DNA of 64,000 bases from Leucobacter sp. G161 (lineage in GTDB: Bacteria; Actinomycetota; Actinomycetes; Actinomycetales; Microbacteriaceae), in NCBI RefSeq assembly GCF_001482305.1, contig NZ_LOHP01000043.1, positions 62,001-126,000 of the forward strand, read 5' to 3'. Below, piece after piece: positions 52,351 to 61,344 of the stretch. A program made the translations under genes and the position numbers. The notes beneath the pieces were generated by a model. The model saw only the letters and a program-made list of their open reading frames with translations, had not been told where the DNA came from and made no database searches. The stretch's first letter is position 1. Every line of letters starts with the position of its first letter.

Positions 52351-54978
52351 TTACTCGCTGAGCTTCTCGATCGGCGCGAGCTTCACGAGCAGCTTCCGCT
52401 CCCCCACGGTGTCGAACGTAACGTGCGCGACGCGCTTTGAGCCCGCGCCGGTGACCGCGTTCACGCGCCCCTCACCATATTCGTCGTGGCGGATCCTGTC
52501 GCCGAGCGCGAGCTCGAGGTCGCCGTTGTCGCGAATGCTGCCGACGATGGTGTTGGGGAATCCCCCGCCGGCTGCCTGAGCTTCCTTGGCGAGGCGCTTG
52601 CGCTCGCGCCACTTGTCGAGCGCTGACTGCATGTTCCCACTCGCCGGCTCGGACACGGCGGCGGAGCTGCCACCACCCGTGCCGAAGGTCACCTGCGAAT
52701 CCCGATTGCGCGACCACGACGCTTGGGCGGATCCGCCCGCGCCGGGAGCACGGCCCGCATTGAGCGCGCGGGACGCTGTGCCGCCGCGGCCGGTCACCTC
52801 ACCGGGAGACTGCCGCCACTCGATCAGAGCTTCGGGGATCTCCTGCAGGAACCTCGACGGCATCGCGACCGCGATATCCCCGAAGGTCGCGCGGGTCGAC
52901 GCGAGCGTGATGAACAGCTTTTCGCGCGCACGCGTGATGCCGACGTACATGAGCCGGCGCTCCTCGTTGATGCCGCCGAGTTCGTCGATCGACATCTGGT
53001 GCGGGATGAGGCCCTCCTCAACGCCTGTGATGAACACAGCGGGATACTCGAGGCCCTTCGCGGTGTGCAGCGTCATGAGCGAGACCGTGCCGCTCTGGTC
53101 GTCGAGATCGTCGGCTGCGGCCACGAGACTCACCTCAGTCAGGAACGCGAGCAGGCCAGCGCCGGGCTGCTGCGCGTCGAACTCGCGGGCGACCGCGAGG
53201 AGTTCTTCGAGGTTCTCTGCGCGCGCATCATCTTGCGGATCGCGCTTCGCGCGCAGCTTTTCGATCATCTCGGTCGAGTCGAGCACGAGCTTGAGCACGT
53301 CGGCGACAGGTGCCGGCTTCTTCTGCGACTCGGCTGCGTCGGCTGCCCCGCTGTCGACGCCATCATCGGTGGCGTTCGGCTCGTCTGCGGGCGGTTGCAC
53401 GTCGGTCGCTCCGCCGCCGAGGGCCATCTGGGTCGCGCGACTGAGCATGTCAGCGAGCTCGACGACGGTGGTGCGGATCTTTGGGCCGAGCGCGGGAATC
53501 TCTTGCGCGCGCTGCATGGCCTCGTGAAACGTCACGCCCTCTGATTCCTGGAAGTTCGCGAGATGCGCCTCAGCCATGGGGCCGACCCCGCGCTTCGGCG
53601 TGCCGAGCATGCGTGACCATGCGATCGGGTCGAAGGGGTTCGCGATCGTCGTCAGGTACGCCATCGCGTCTTTGATTTCGGCGCGATCATAGAACTTCGT
53701 GCCGCCGAGCACGCGGTACGGGATCGCGGAGCGAATCAGCAATTCCTCAAGCGCACGCGTCTGCGAGTTCGTGCGGTAGAAGACCGCGATGTCGCCGTAG
53801 GCCATGCCGTCCCGGTGCAGATCCTCAATCTCCTCCGCAACGAAACGGGCCTCGTCGTGCTGCGAGTAGCCAGTGAAGCCGACGATCTTTTCGCCGTCAC
53901 CCTCACTCGTCCAGAGTTTTTTGTCTTGCCTGTCGAAGTTGTTGCCGATGACCGCGTTCGCCGCGCTCAGGATGTTCTGCGTCGATCGGTAGTTCTGTTC
54001 GAGCTTGACGACCTCGGCACCGCCGAAGTCGCGGTCGAACTCGACGATGTTACGGATATCTGCGCCACGGAACGCGTAGATCGACTGATCTGAGTCACCA
54101 ACGACAGTGAGGCTCGCGCCTGGGATCCGCCCGAGCCCGTCAAGCTCCCGGTCGCGCACGGGCGGCACCAGGCGCGACACTTCCTCGGGCTCGACGTTCT
54201 TCGTAAGCTCGCGGATCAGCGAGTACTGCGCGTGGTTCGTGTCCTGGTACTCGTCGACGAGAATGTGGCGGAAACGTCGCTGATAGATCGCTGCGACGTC
54301 GGGGTGCGACCGGAACAGCTGCACCGTCTGCCCGATGAGGTCATCAAAATCGAACGCGTTCGCACGCTTCAACTCCTGCTCATACATCGTGAAAATTTCG
54401 GCGAAGATGCGCTCTCTGGGGTCACTCACGTTCGCAGTCGACGCGTAATCCTTGGCGTCGGTGAGCTCGTTCTTCAGCTTCGAGATTTTTGCGCTCGAGT
54501 TCGCCGGCGTGAAGCCGTACGTGTCGGCGTCGAGCTCCTTGATGATGCGCTTCAGCAGCGCACGCGAGTCGGCCGAGTCGTAGATGGTGAAGCCTGAGAC
54601 GTACCCAAACCGCTCCGCCTCGCGCCGCAGAATCCGTACGCACGCCGAGTGGAAGGTCGATACCCACATACCCTCGACTCCAGCACCCAGCAGCGCCCCG
54701 AGCCGCTCGCGCATCTCGGCGGCGGCTTTGTTCGTGAAGGTAATCGCAAGGATCTGGCTCGGCCACGCCTCTTTCTCGCGGATGAGGTGCGCGATCCGAT
54801 GCGTGAGCACACGGGTCTTCCCTGACCCGGCTCCGGCTACAATCAGCAACGCCGGCCCGCGCGTGACAACCGCGCGCCGCTGCTCGGGGTTCAATCCGTC
54901 AAGCAGCGGATCGGAGCCGTCGGCCGGCTGGGCTCCGCCAAAGGGGGCCCCTGGGTCAAGAAGTTCGAAGTCGCTCAT
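52351..54978 (-). CDS. pcrA: UvrD/PcrA-type DNA helicase
   Basis: 875 residues of superfamily 1A. Walker A is VAGAGSGKTRVLTHR (about 48-62), with FTNKAAAEMRERL, STFHSACVRILRRE, DEYQDTNHAQY, GDSDQSIYAFRGAD (motif III), LEQNYRST and the late VSLMTLHTAKGLEYPAVFITG. An acidic Ala/Asp insertion (PNATDDGVDSGAADAAESQK) lies around 570-610. The C-terminal region has DRIRHDEYGEGRV, the RNA-polymerase-interacting type of tail in PcrA. ATG 54978 has TAGACT 10 nt upstream. The roles are nucleotide excision repair and removal of stalled complexes. Confidence 0.96.
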   Translation of the reverse strand: MSDFELLDPGAPFGGAQPADGSDPLLDGLNPEQRRAVVTRGPALLIVAGAGSGKTRVLTHRIAHLIREKEAWPSQILAITFTNKAAAEMRERLGALLGAGVEGMWVSTFHSACVRILRREAERFGYVSGFTIYDSADSRALLKRIIKELDADTYGFTPANSSAKISKLKNELTDAKDYASTANVSDPRERIFAEIFTMYEQELKRANAFDFDDLIGQTVQLFRSHPDVAAIYQRRFRHILVDEYQDTNHAQYSLIRELTKNVEPEEVSRLVPPVRDRELDGLGRIPGASLTVVGDSDQSIYAFRGADIRNIVEFDRDFGGAEVVKLEQNYRSTQNILSAANAVIGNNFDRQDKKLWTSEGDGEKIVGFTGYSQHDEARFVAEEIEDLHRDGMAYGDIAVFYRTNSQTRALEELLIRSAIPYRVLGGTKFYDRAEIKDAMAYLTTIANPFDPIAWSRMLGTPKRGVGPMAEAHLANFQESEGVTFHEAMQRAQEIPALGPKIRTTVVELADMLSRATQMALGGGATDVQPPADEPNATDDGVDSGAADAAESQKKPAPVADVLKLVLDSTEMIEKLRAKRDPQDDARAENLEELLAVAREFDAQQPGAGLLAFLTEVSLVAAADDLDDQSGTVSLMTLHTAKGLEYPAVFITGVEEGLIPHQMSIDELGGINEERRLMYVGITRAREKLFITLASTRATFGDIAVAMPSRFLQEIPEALIEWRQSPGEVTGRGGTASRALNAGRAPGAGGSAQASWSRNRDSQVTFGTGGGSSAAVSEPASGNMQSALDKWRERKRLAKEAQAAGGGFPNTIVGSIRDNGDLELALGDRIRHDEYGEGRVNAVTGAGSKRVAHVTFDTVGERKLLVKLAPIEKLSE

Positions 54979-55064
54979 CGTACTTCCCAGTCTAGGCCGC
55001 ACCCCTGACACACGGCCCGTGGACCTGGGCCCACGGGATCCGCAGAGTACGGAAGAATGGTCGC

Positions 55065-56102
55065 ATGCAGACTTCCATCCCTGACCTCCCGACGATCCTC
55101 GTGTTTGCGACGGGCGGCACCATCGGGATGCACGATGTCGGGGGCGGCCTCGAGCCCGATCCCGCGTTTCTTGAGATCCTTGAGGATCGCGCGGACCGGA
55201 TCGCCTCCCGCTTCGGATTCCGCGCGCGGGTGAACCAGCTGCAGCCAGCGATCGACAGCGCAAACGCCGACGAGGAGACCGCGCCGAAGATCGCCCGAGC
55301 CCTCCGCGCCAGGGTTGGAGCGATGCGCGCGAGCGGCGTCGTCGTCACCCACGGCACCGATACCCTCGCCTACACTGCTTCGCGGCTCGCATTCGAACTC
55401 ACGGGCCTCGGCGTCCCCGTTGTCGTCACCGGGAGCCAGTTCGCACACGGCGCCCCCGACACTGACGCCTTCGACAACCTACAGCTCGCGATCCGCGCCG
55501 TCACGCAGGCGAACCCTGCCGCGCCGGTGGCCGTCGCATTCGGGGGCAAGATCCTCCCCGCTGTGCGCTCGACGAAGTCGGACGCCGAGTCCGTCACCGC
55601 GTTTCGGGCGGAGCGCCCACTGGGATCCGCCCCGGCCGGGCTCCCGGCTGCGCCACACAGCGATGCGCTCGTGCGCCCCAGCCACGCCAGGGTGCTGACG
55701 ATCCGCTTCACTCCAGCCTTCGCCGCTCGCGACCTCCTCGCGCTCGCCTCCACCGGCCCCGACGCGCTCGTGCTCGAGTGCTACGGCTCCGGCAACGCCC
55801 CCATGGCCAAGCCAGGAATGCGCGATGCGCTGCTCACAATCAGTCAGCAGCTGCCCGTCGTTGCCATCACCCAGTGCGCCCTCGGCAGCGTCGACACGGA
55901 TCGCTACGCGGTCGGCCGCCAGCTCGCCGCGGCCGGCGTTACATCGGGCGCCGACCTCACCGTCGAGGCTGCCATCGCGAAGCTGGGCTATCTCCTCGAC
56001 CGCGGATTCACCACGCAGGAGATCACCGAACTCATGCCAGTGAACCTCATCGGCGAGTGCACCACGTCAGTCGACGCGGCGCACGGAGACAATCGCCGCT
56101 AA
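55065..56102 (+). CDS. L-asparaginase
   Basis: 345 residues. Both asparaginase signatures are present: FATGGTIGM (about 14-22, nucleophile Thr) and VVTHGTDTLAY (about 93-103, Thr-Asp pair); the lysine of the triad falls in GGKILPAVRSTKSD. It hydrolyses asparagine to aspartate and ammonia, in the cytoplasm since no signal peptide is seen. It is divergent from pcrA with 86 bp between. A hairpin and a 13-bp repeat array follow. Confidence 0.93.
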   Translation: MQTSIPDLPTILVFATGGTIGMHDVGGGLEPDPAFLEILEDRADRIASRFGFRARVNQLQPAIDSANADEETAPKIARALRARVGAMRASGVVVTHGTDTLAYTASRLAFELTGLGVPVVVTGSQFAHGAPDTDAFDNLQLAIRAVTQANPAAPVAVAFGGKILPAVRSTKSDAESVTAFRAERPLGSAPAGLPAAPHSDALVRPSHARVLTIRFTPAFAARDLLALASTGPDALVLECYGSGNAPMAKPGMRDALLTISQQLPVVAITQCALGSVDTDRYAVGRQLAAAGVTSGADLTVEAAIAKLGYLLDRGFTTQEITELMPVNLIGECTTSVDAAHGDNRR

Positions 56103-56134
56103 CGCACCGAGTGCACCGGCCTGAGGAGGCCTCG

Positions 56135-56186
56135 GTGCCGCTATCCCGTGCCGCTACTCTGTGCCGCTCCCCTGTGCCGCCTCGCG
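56135..56186. repeat. 13-bp tandem repeat overlapping a stop codon
   Basis: Four 13-bp units beginning gtgccgc: 56135-56147, 56148-56160, 56161-56173 and 56174-56186. The array overlaps the last codons and TAG of the glycerophosphodiesterase gene. Because 13 is not a multiple of three, unit number changes the C-terminus. The asparaginase gene faces it from the other side. Confidence 0.75.
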
Positions 56187-57200
56187 CGCGGCAACACCGA
56201 GATCTGGGTGATCGACAAAGATGCCGTCGACGCCAGACGCGAGCACGATCGCAAACTCGGACTGCCAATCGCCCCAGTCAGTGCCACTCAAGGATGAATG
56301 GAAACGGAGATTGAGATAGCGATTCTCAGGCCTGAGCGTCCAGGTAAACACCCGAAGCCCACGCTCGTGTGCCCGCTTCGCGAGATCCGTGTGGCCGACC
56401 GCGAGGCCGAGCGCATTGGTGCGCAGCAGGCTGCCCTTATCGACGCTGAAACCGTCAACCTGCGTGCGGAGGTAGTCGAGCCCTTCGTCACTTCGGTACC
56501 ACTCAAAGCTCTTCGCGGGCGCCCCTCCCGCCTCGGCGCGCGCAATCTCGTCAGCCGGCGCACCTAAGCGCTCAGCCAGGAACACGTAGCTCGCGCGCAC
56601 GCCTGCCTGGCGCAGTCGCGTGAGCACATCCAGCTCAAAGCACTCGATAATGAGTCTGCCCGGGCGGTCCGCCCAACCTGCCTGACCGAGCTCATCCTGG
56701 ATCAGCGCAGCGATATCTACGCCGATCGACCTGAAATAGTCGGCGTGCTTCACCTCAAGCACAACGCTGAGGTCACGCGTGTTCCGAGCGCTCTCTTCGT
56801 CGACGATGCGAAGTACATCCTGGAGGCGAAGCATGGGCTCCTGCCCGTCGTACGCGCGATTGTCAGCCCTGACTCGCTTCAGGCGTTCCACGCAGCGCAG
56901 TGTCGAAAGCTCCGCCCAGGTGAAGTCCTCGGTGAACCAGCCGGTGAGGCGCTTGCCGTCGATCACCTTCGTGGTGCGGCGGCCAGCAAACTCTGTGCGC
57001 GCCGCGATATCGGTTGTCCCGGAGATCTCGTTCTCATGTCGGACCACGAGCACGCCATCGCGCGTCACGACGATGTCGGGTTCGACCGCGTCTGCGCCGA
57101 GGTCAAACGCCAATCGGTACGCCGACTCGGTGTGCTCCGGGCGATACCCCGGGGCGCCTCGGTGCCCAATGACCAGAGGGTGGACCGCAATATCAGACAT
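56154..57200 (-). CDS. glycerophosphodiester phosphodiesterase family protein
   Basis: 348 residues. The GDPD motif VIGHRGAPGYRPEHTESAYR (about 10-29) carries the catalytic His and Arg, followed by GADAVEPDIVVTRDGVLVVRHE (Glu/Asp metal ligands, second His). The C-terminal VFTWTLRPENRYLN and DGIFVDHPDL complete the barrel. No signal peptide is seen. It hydrolyses glycerophosphodiesters to glycerol-3-phosphate. The ATG at 57200 follows a TAGGCT-type -10 by 7 nt, so it is likely leaderless. Its stop lies in a tandem repeat. Confidence 0.93.
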   Translation of the reverse strand: MSDIAVHPLVIGHRGAPGYRPEHTESAYRLAFDLGADAVEPDIVVTRDGVLVVRHENEISGTTDIAARTEFAGRRTTKVIDGKRLTGWFTEDFTWAELSTLRCVERLKRVRADNRAYDGQEPMLRLQDVLRIVDEESARNTRDLSVVLEVKHADYFRSIGVDIAALIQDELGQAGWADRPGRLIIECFELDVLTRLRQAGVRASYVFLAERLGAPADEIARAEAGGAPAKSFEWYRSDEGLDYLRTQVDGFSVDKGSLLRTNALGLAVGHTDLAKRAHERGLRVFTWTLRPENRYLNLRFHSSLSGTDWGDWQSEFAIVLASGVDGIFVDHPDLGVAAREAAQGSGTE

Positions 57201-57326
57201 GTGTATCAGCCTAGGGCCTTGTCACACGCCGCCGTGAGCGAACACCCTGCGCAGTCTCAGCCAGTAATCTCGCGCGATCTATACACTGGAACCATTGCCC
57301 GATTACGCTTTGAAAGGCCCTTGCGC

Positions 57327-58145
57327 ATGAGCAATCCTGCCCTCAGCAACAACCCCGCATTGAACGGCAAGACCCTCACTGCGGAGGAACTGCACCGTAT
57401 CTATGATCAGCCCGCTGCGACGACGACTCGCCCCGGCGTTGACGCACCACTCGAGACCGGAATCGATGCGGGTCAACCGCCCGTCATCACCCCGTCCGAC
57501 CGCCCGATGACATACGAGAACACGATTTCGAAGACAGTCATGCTCTTCCTCGTCGTGCTCGCTTTCGGCGCCGTCGGCTGGTTCATGCCCGGTCTCGCAT
57601 TTGTCGGCGCTATCGCCGGCCTCGCGCTCGGCCTGGTGAACTCGTTTAAGAAGGAGCCGAGCGTCCCGCTCATCGTCGCCTACGCGGCGGCACAGGGCAT
57701 CTTCCTTGGCGGTATCTCCGGCATCTTTGAGAGCCAGTGGTCCGGCATCGTGTCGCAGGCAGTCATCGGCACGCTCGCCGTGTTCGGCGTGACCCTGCTG
57801 TTGTTCCGCAGCGGCAAGGTCCGCACCAGCCCCCGCATGACGAAGATCGTACTCATTGCGATGGCAGGCTACCTGGTCTTCTCGCTCATCAACATGGTGA
57901 TGATGCTCACCGGTCTGAACTCTGACCCGTGGGGCATGCGCGGCGGCACGCTCGGCCTCATCATCGGTGGCCTCGCAGTGCTCCTCGCCGCATACTCGCT
58001 GGTGATGGACTTCGAGCTCGTGCAGAACGGCGTGCAGAACCGCGTGCCCGAGAAGTGGGGGTGGACCGCAGCGTTTGGTCTCACCGTCACCCTCGTGTGG
58101 CTGTACCTCGAGATCCTCCGCATCATCGCGATCTTCCGCGACTAG
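57327..58145 (+). CDS. Bax inhibitor-1/YccA-family membrane protein
   Basis: 272 residues. A soluble N-terminus of about 62 residues (SNNPALNGKTLTAEELHRIY) precedes seven hydrophobic segments ending with VTLVWLYLEILRIIAIFRD. This is the actinobacterial YccA/BI-1 form. Family members affect ion leak and protease access at the membrane; no specific role is shown here. GAAAGG precedes ATG 57327, and TATACACT about 45 bp upstream is a good -10. A strong bidirectional terminator follows. Confidence 0.92.
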   Translation: MSNPALSNNPALNGKTLTAEELHRIYDQPAATTTRPGVDAPLETGIDAGQPPVITPSDRPMTYENTISKTVMLFLVVLAFGAVGWFMPGLAFVGAIAGLALGLVNSFKKEPSVPLIVAYAAAQGIFLGGISGIFESQWSGIVSQAVIGTLAVFGVTLLLFRSGKVRTSPRMTKIVLIAMAGYLVFSLINMVMMLTGLNSDPWGMRGGTLGLIIGGLAVLLAAYSLVMDFELVQNGVQNRVPEKWGWTAAFGLTVTLVWLYLEILRIIAIFRD

Positions 58146-58156
58146 GTGCGAATGAG

Positions 58157-58192
58157 AAGAGGCCCGGGGCGAATTTTTGCCCCGGGCCTCTT
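58157..58192. terminator. bidirectional terminator between the BI-1 and NYN genes
   Basis: aagaggcccggggc and gccccgggcctctt form a 14-bp stem with loop gaattttt, followed by TTC on the plus strand and AA-rich sequence on the other. It ends both convergent genes. Confidence 0.9.
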
Positions 58193-58205
58193 TCGTGTGC
58201 GCTGG

Positions 58206-59294
58206 CTAGCCAGACTGATCGGCAAGCCGCACGAGGCGCTCGTGTCCGCTCTCCTCAAGCTCGACGACATCCGAACGTGACTTCAGGAAGTCCGAGAATG
58301 ATCGGAACCCGAGCGCTTTCTCGTTAAACGACGGATCCATGCGCCGCATCTGCTGCTTCACGGCAGAGCTGTACAGCCAGCCAGAGTCGTCGGTGTCCTG
58401 GCTGAGCCAGAGTGCACGGATGAGCAACCCGGTCACCGCGATCTCGGCTTCCTCGGGGCTTTCGGACTCAAGCGAGTCCTCGTCGTGGAGGTCATCGTCA
58501 TGTTGGTCTGCAGCAGAGTCGAGCGCGGCGCTGACAAGCTCGAGCGGGTCGAGATCTGTGTTCTCGGCGTCTCGAGACCCGCTGCCGCTCGCCCTGCCGG
58601 TTTTGGCGTCGGTCGCCGACTCCACGGGGGCATCCGCACTCGGCTTCGCTTCGTCCGGCTTGGAGCTGGAGCCTCGGCGGGATCCACCGCGACCGCGCTT
58701 CGGTTTGGATTCCTCTTCGCGAGGCGGCAGTGGTGCAACGCCAGGCAGCGAGTCGTAGGTCGCGAACTCGTCGCAGGCAGCGGCAAGCGACTTTGCGGTT
58801 GACCCAGCGACACCGATGCCGACCACGTAGCGGCCGAGACGTTTGCATCGCTGCGCGAGCGGTACATAGTCGGAGTCGCCTGCGACGATCACGACGTGTG
58901 TCAAGTCTTCCAGCCGGAACATGTCCTCGACCGTGTCGACTGCGAGTCGAATATCCGCGCCGTTCTTCGCATACGCGGCTGCGGGGAAGAGCTGCACGAG
59001 GTCCACGGCACGCGCCACCAGCTGAGGGCGGTACTCGGCGTTCATCGGCGCCGACCAGTCGGCGTACGCGCGGGTGAGCACGAGCGTACCGAAGGACGAG
59101 GCGTAGTCAATAATCGCTCCGACGTCGACCACGGCTGCCTGCAGGCGGGCGGTGATTTCGGGATCACGCTCCCCCTCGGCGATCCGCTGTCGGTCTCGCG
59201 AGAACGAGTTGCGACCGTGCACCCTGTCATACCAGGAAAGCACGATGTTATCGAAGTCGAGGTAGACCGCTACGCGACCTTGTTGAATATCCAC
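58206..59294 (-). CDS. NYN-domain (PIN-like) protein with C-terminal OST-HTH domain
   Basis: 362 residues. The N-terminal NYN/LabA-type nuclease domain has acidic residues in VAVYLDFDNIVLSW, KNGADIRLAVDTVEDM and VVIVAGDSDYVPLAQRCKRL. A charged linker rich in Glu, Asp, Ser and Lys/Arg follows (about 195-280). The C-terminal ~75 residues (IRALWLSQDTDDSGWLYSSA, FNEKALGFRSFSDFLKSRSD) fit an OST-HTH/LOTUS RNA-binding domain. It probably binds and cuts structured RNA. Start GTG at 59294, with CAGACT 6 nt upstream. Confidence 0.87.
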   Translation of the reverse strand: MDIQQGRVAVYLDFDNIVLSWYDRVHGRNSFSRDRQRIAEGERDPEITARLQAAVVDVGAIIDYASSFGTLVLTRAYADWSAPMNAEYRPQLVARAVDLVQLFPAAAYAKNGADIRLAVDTVEDMFRLEDLTHVVIVAGDSDYVPLAQRCKRLGRYVVGIGVAGSTAKSLAAACDEFATYDSLPGVAPLPPREEESKPKRGRGGSRRGSSSKPDEAKPSADAPVESATDAKTGRASGSGSRDAENTDLDPLELVSAALDSAADQHDDDLHDEDSLESESPEEAEIAVTGLLIRALWLSQDTDDSGWLYSSAVKQQMRRMDPSFNEKALGFRSFSDFLKSRSDVVELEESGHERLVRLADQSG

Positions 59295-59441
59295 GTTTCC
59301 AGTCTGACAGCCCGAGGCTTGTCTGTCAGCACCCGCGTTCGGCGGCGCGGCGAAGTGGGCACGCAGCCCGTGCCCGGTGCCACATGCCTGCACGCGCAGA
59401 TCCCAGGCCCTCCTCTCCTTGTTTGCGCTGAGTCGATATCG

Positions 59442-59492
59442 CCTCAGCGAGGTCAGGGGCTTTCGGCCGCACATGAGACATGACCTGACGGG
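59442..59492. repeat. dispersed palindromic repeat, copy 3
   Basis: cctcagcgaggtcaggg (59442-59458), a 19-nt loop containing tttcggccgc, and a partly complementary right arm acatgacctgacggg (59478-59492). It matches the copies near 22.4 and 31.8 kb and runs straight into the 19-bp tandem array. Confidence 0.6.
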
Positions 59493-59579
59493 ACATTCAT
59501 GACCTGGCGGGTCAAGCACGAGCTGGCGGGTCAAGCACGAACTGACGGGTCAAGCACGAGCCGGCGGGACAGGCGCGCA
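59485..59579. repeat. 19-bp tandem repeat
   Basis: Five 19-bp units starting at 59485, 59504, 59523, 59542 and 59561; the best is ctggcgggtcaagcacgag. Identity is highest in the three central units. The first overlaps the right arm of the palindromic repeat. Confidence 0.8.
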
Positions 59580-59680
59580 AGCCAGAGACCTGGGAGGCGT
59601 GGCGCCTGGCACCGTGAGGTCACGAAACACCGTGGGGACACCCCGCGCAGGGACCGCAGGCGCAGGGACGGCACACAGCA

Positions 59681-59725
59681 AAAGGGGAGGTGTTCCGAGC
59701 ACTCAGCTCGGAACACCTCCCCTTT
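59681..59725 (-). terminator. guaA terminator
   Basis: A 20-bp perfect stem (aaaggggaggtgttccgagc and complement) with loop actca. On the minus strand it is followed by TTTTGC, so it is oriented for guaA. Confidence 0.9.
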
Positions 59726-59760
59726 CACGTAGCACCAGCGCCGCTAAGCGGCGCGCATGC

Positions 59761-61344
59761 TTACTCCCACTCGATCGTCCCGGGCGGCTTCGACGTGACG
59801 TCGAGCACGACGCGGTTCACGTCGGGCACCTGGTTGGTGATCTTGTTCGAGATGCGTGCGAGCACGTCGTACGGCACGCGCGTCCAGTCTGCGGTCATCG
59901 CGTCTTCCGAAGAGACGGGGCGCAGCACGATCGGATGACCGTACGTGCGGCCGTCTCCCTGCACGCCCACTGAGCGGACGTCGGCGAGCAGCACGACCGG
60001 GCACTGCCAGATCGAGTTGTCCAGGCCCGCCGCGGTGAGCTCGGCGCGAGCGATCGCGTCAGCCTCGCGGGGGATCTCGAGACGATCGCGGGTGACTTCG
60101 CCTACGATTCGGATTCCGAGGCCGGGGCCGGGGAACGGCTGACGTCCGACGATCTCCTCGGGAAGACCCAGCTCGCGCCCAATCGCGCGTACCTCGTCCT
60201 TGAACAGGGCGCGCAGCGGCTCGATGAGCTCAAAGTCGAGATCCTCGGGGAGGCCGCCAACGTTGTGGTGGCTCTTGATGTTCGCGGTGCCGGATCCGCC
60301 GCCCGACTCGACAACGTCGGGGTACAGCGTGCCCTGCACGAGGAACTTGATGGGCTCGCCCTCGGCCTTCGCCTCCGCGACGAGGTCGAGCTGCACCTTC
60401 TCGAACGCGCGAATGAACTCGCGGCCGATGATCTTGCGCTTCTCTTCGGGATCGGTGACGCCAGCAAGGTGGCCCAGGAAGATGTCTGCTGCGTCGACGG
60501 TGATGAGGCGCACGCCGGTCGATGCGACGTAGTCGCGCTCGACCTGCTCGCGCTCGCCCTTGCGGAGGAGTCCGTGATCCACGAAGACCGCCGTGAGCTG
60601 GTCGCCGATGGCTTCGTGCACGAGCGCGGTCGAGACCGCGGAGTCAACGCCGCCCGACAGCGCCGAGATCACACGGGCGGTGCCCACCTGTGCGCGGATC
60701 GAGGCGATCTGCTCGGCGATCACGTTGCCTGCGTTCCAGTCTGCGGGAATCCCTGCGACGGTGTGCAGGAAGTTCTTCAGCGTGTCCTGGCCGTACTCCG
60801 AGTGCTTCACCTCGGGGTGCCACTGCACGCCGTACATCTTGCGCTCGACTGAGCCGAAGGCTGCGACGGGGGTGTCGGCGGTGCGCGCCAGAACTTCGAA
60901 GCCCGCGGGTGCCTGCTGCACGGCGTCGCCGTGGCTCATCCACACCTGCTGGGTGTCAGGCTGGCCGCCGAGGATCGCGCCGCCGCCGTCAACGACCGTG
61001 GCCTCGGTCGAGCCGTACTCGCGCTCGCCGGTATTGCCTACAACGCCGCCGAGGGCGCGGGCCATCACCTGGAAGCCGTAGCAAATACCGAGCATCGGGA
61101 TACCGAGCTCGAAGATTGCGTCTTCGAACGCGGGCGCCTCGTCCGCGTACACCGATGAGGGGCCACCCGAGAGCACAATGCCCAGCGGATTCTTCGCTTG
61201 GATCTCCGCAGCTGTGATCGTGTGGGGTACGAGCTCGGAGTACACTCCGGCTTCGCGAACCCGCCGTGCGATGAGCTGCGCGTACTGCGCGCCAAAATCG
61301 ACGACGAGGACGGGACGGTGCCCCTCGTGCGCTACTTCTGTCAT
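59761..61344 (-). CDS. guaA: GMP synthase (glutamine-hydrolysing)
   Basis: 527 residues; converts XMP to GMP with ATP and glutamine (EC 6.3.5.2). The class I amidotransferase domain has LGICYGFQ (Cys88) and QWHPEVKHS (His). The ATP-pyrophosphatase domain has [20 protein letters not shown], followed by [12 protein letters not shown] and the dimerisation C-terminus [20 protein letters not shown] ending GTIEWE. The ATG overlaps the DUF3817 gene stop (ATGA). It is the last gene of the guaB3-surf1-DUF3817-guaA series and is followed by a strong terminator. Confidence 0.98.
   Translation of the reverse strand: MTEVAHEGHRPVLVVDFGAQYAQLIARRVREAGVYSELVPHTITAAEIQAKNPLGIVLSGGPSSVYADEAPAFEDAIFELGIPMLGICYGFQVMARALGGVVGNTGEREYGSTEATVVDGGGAILGGQPDTQQVWMSHGDAVQQAPAGFEVLARTADTPVAAFGSVERKMYGVQWHPEVKHSEYGQDTLKNFLHTVAGIPADWNAGNVIAEQIASIRAQVGTARVISALSGGVDSAVSTALVHEAIGDQLTAVFVDHGLLRKGEREQVERDYVASTGVRLITVDAADIFLGHLAGVTDPEEKRKIIGREFIRAFEKVQLDLVAEAKAEGEPIKFLVQGTLYPDVVESGGGSGTANIKSHHNVGGLPEDLDFELIEPLRALFKDEVRAIGRELGLPEEIVGRQPFPGPGLGIRIVGEVTRDRLEIPREADAIARAELTAAGLDNSIWQCPVVLLADVRSVGVQGDGRTYGHPIVLRPVSSEDAMTADWTRVPYDVLARISNKITNQVPDVNRVVLDVTSKPPGTIEWE

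Larger units (their letters stand above)
59295..59760. other. gene-free stretch with palindromic repeat, minisatellite and guaA terminator
   Basis: 466 bp without a credible gene. It holds the NYN promoter (near 59301), the third copy of the dispersed palindromic repeat (59442-59492), a 19-bp tandem array (59485-59579) and the guaA terminator (59681-59725). Confidence 0.8.
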
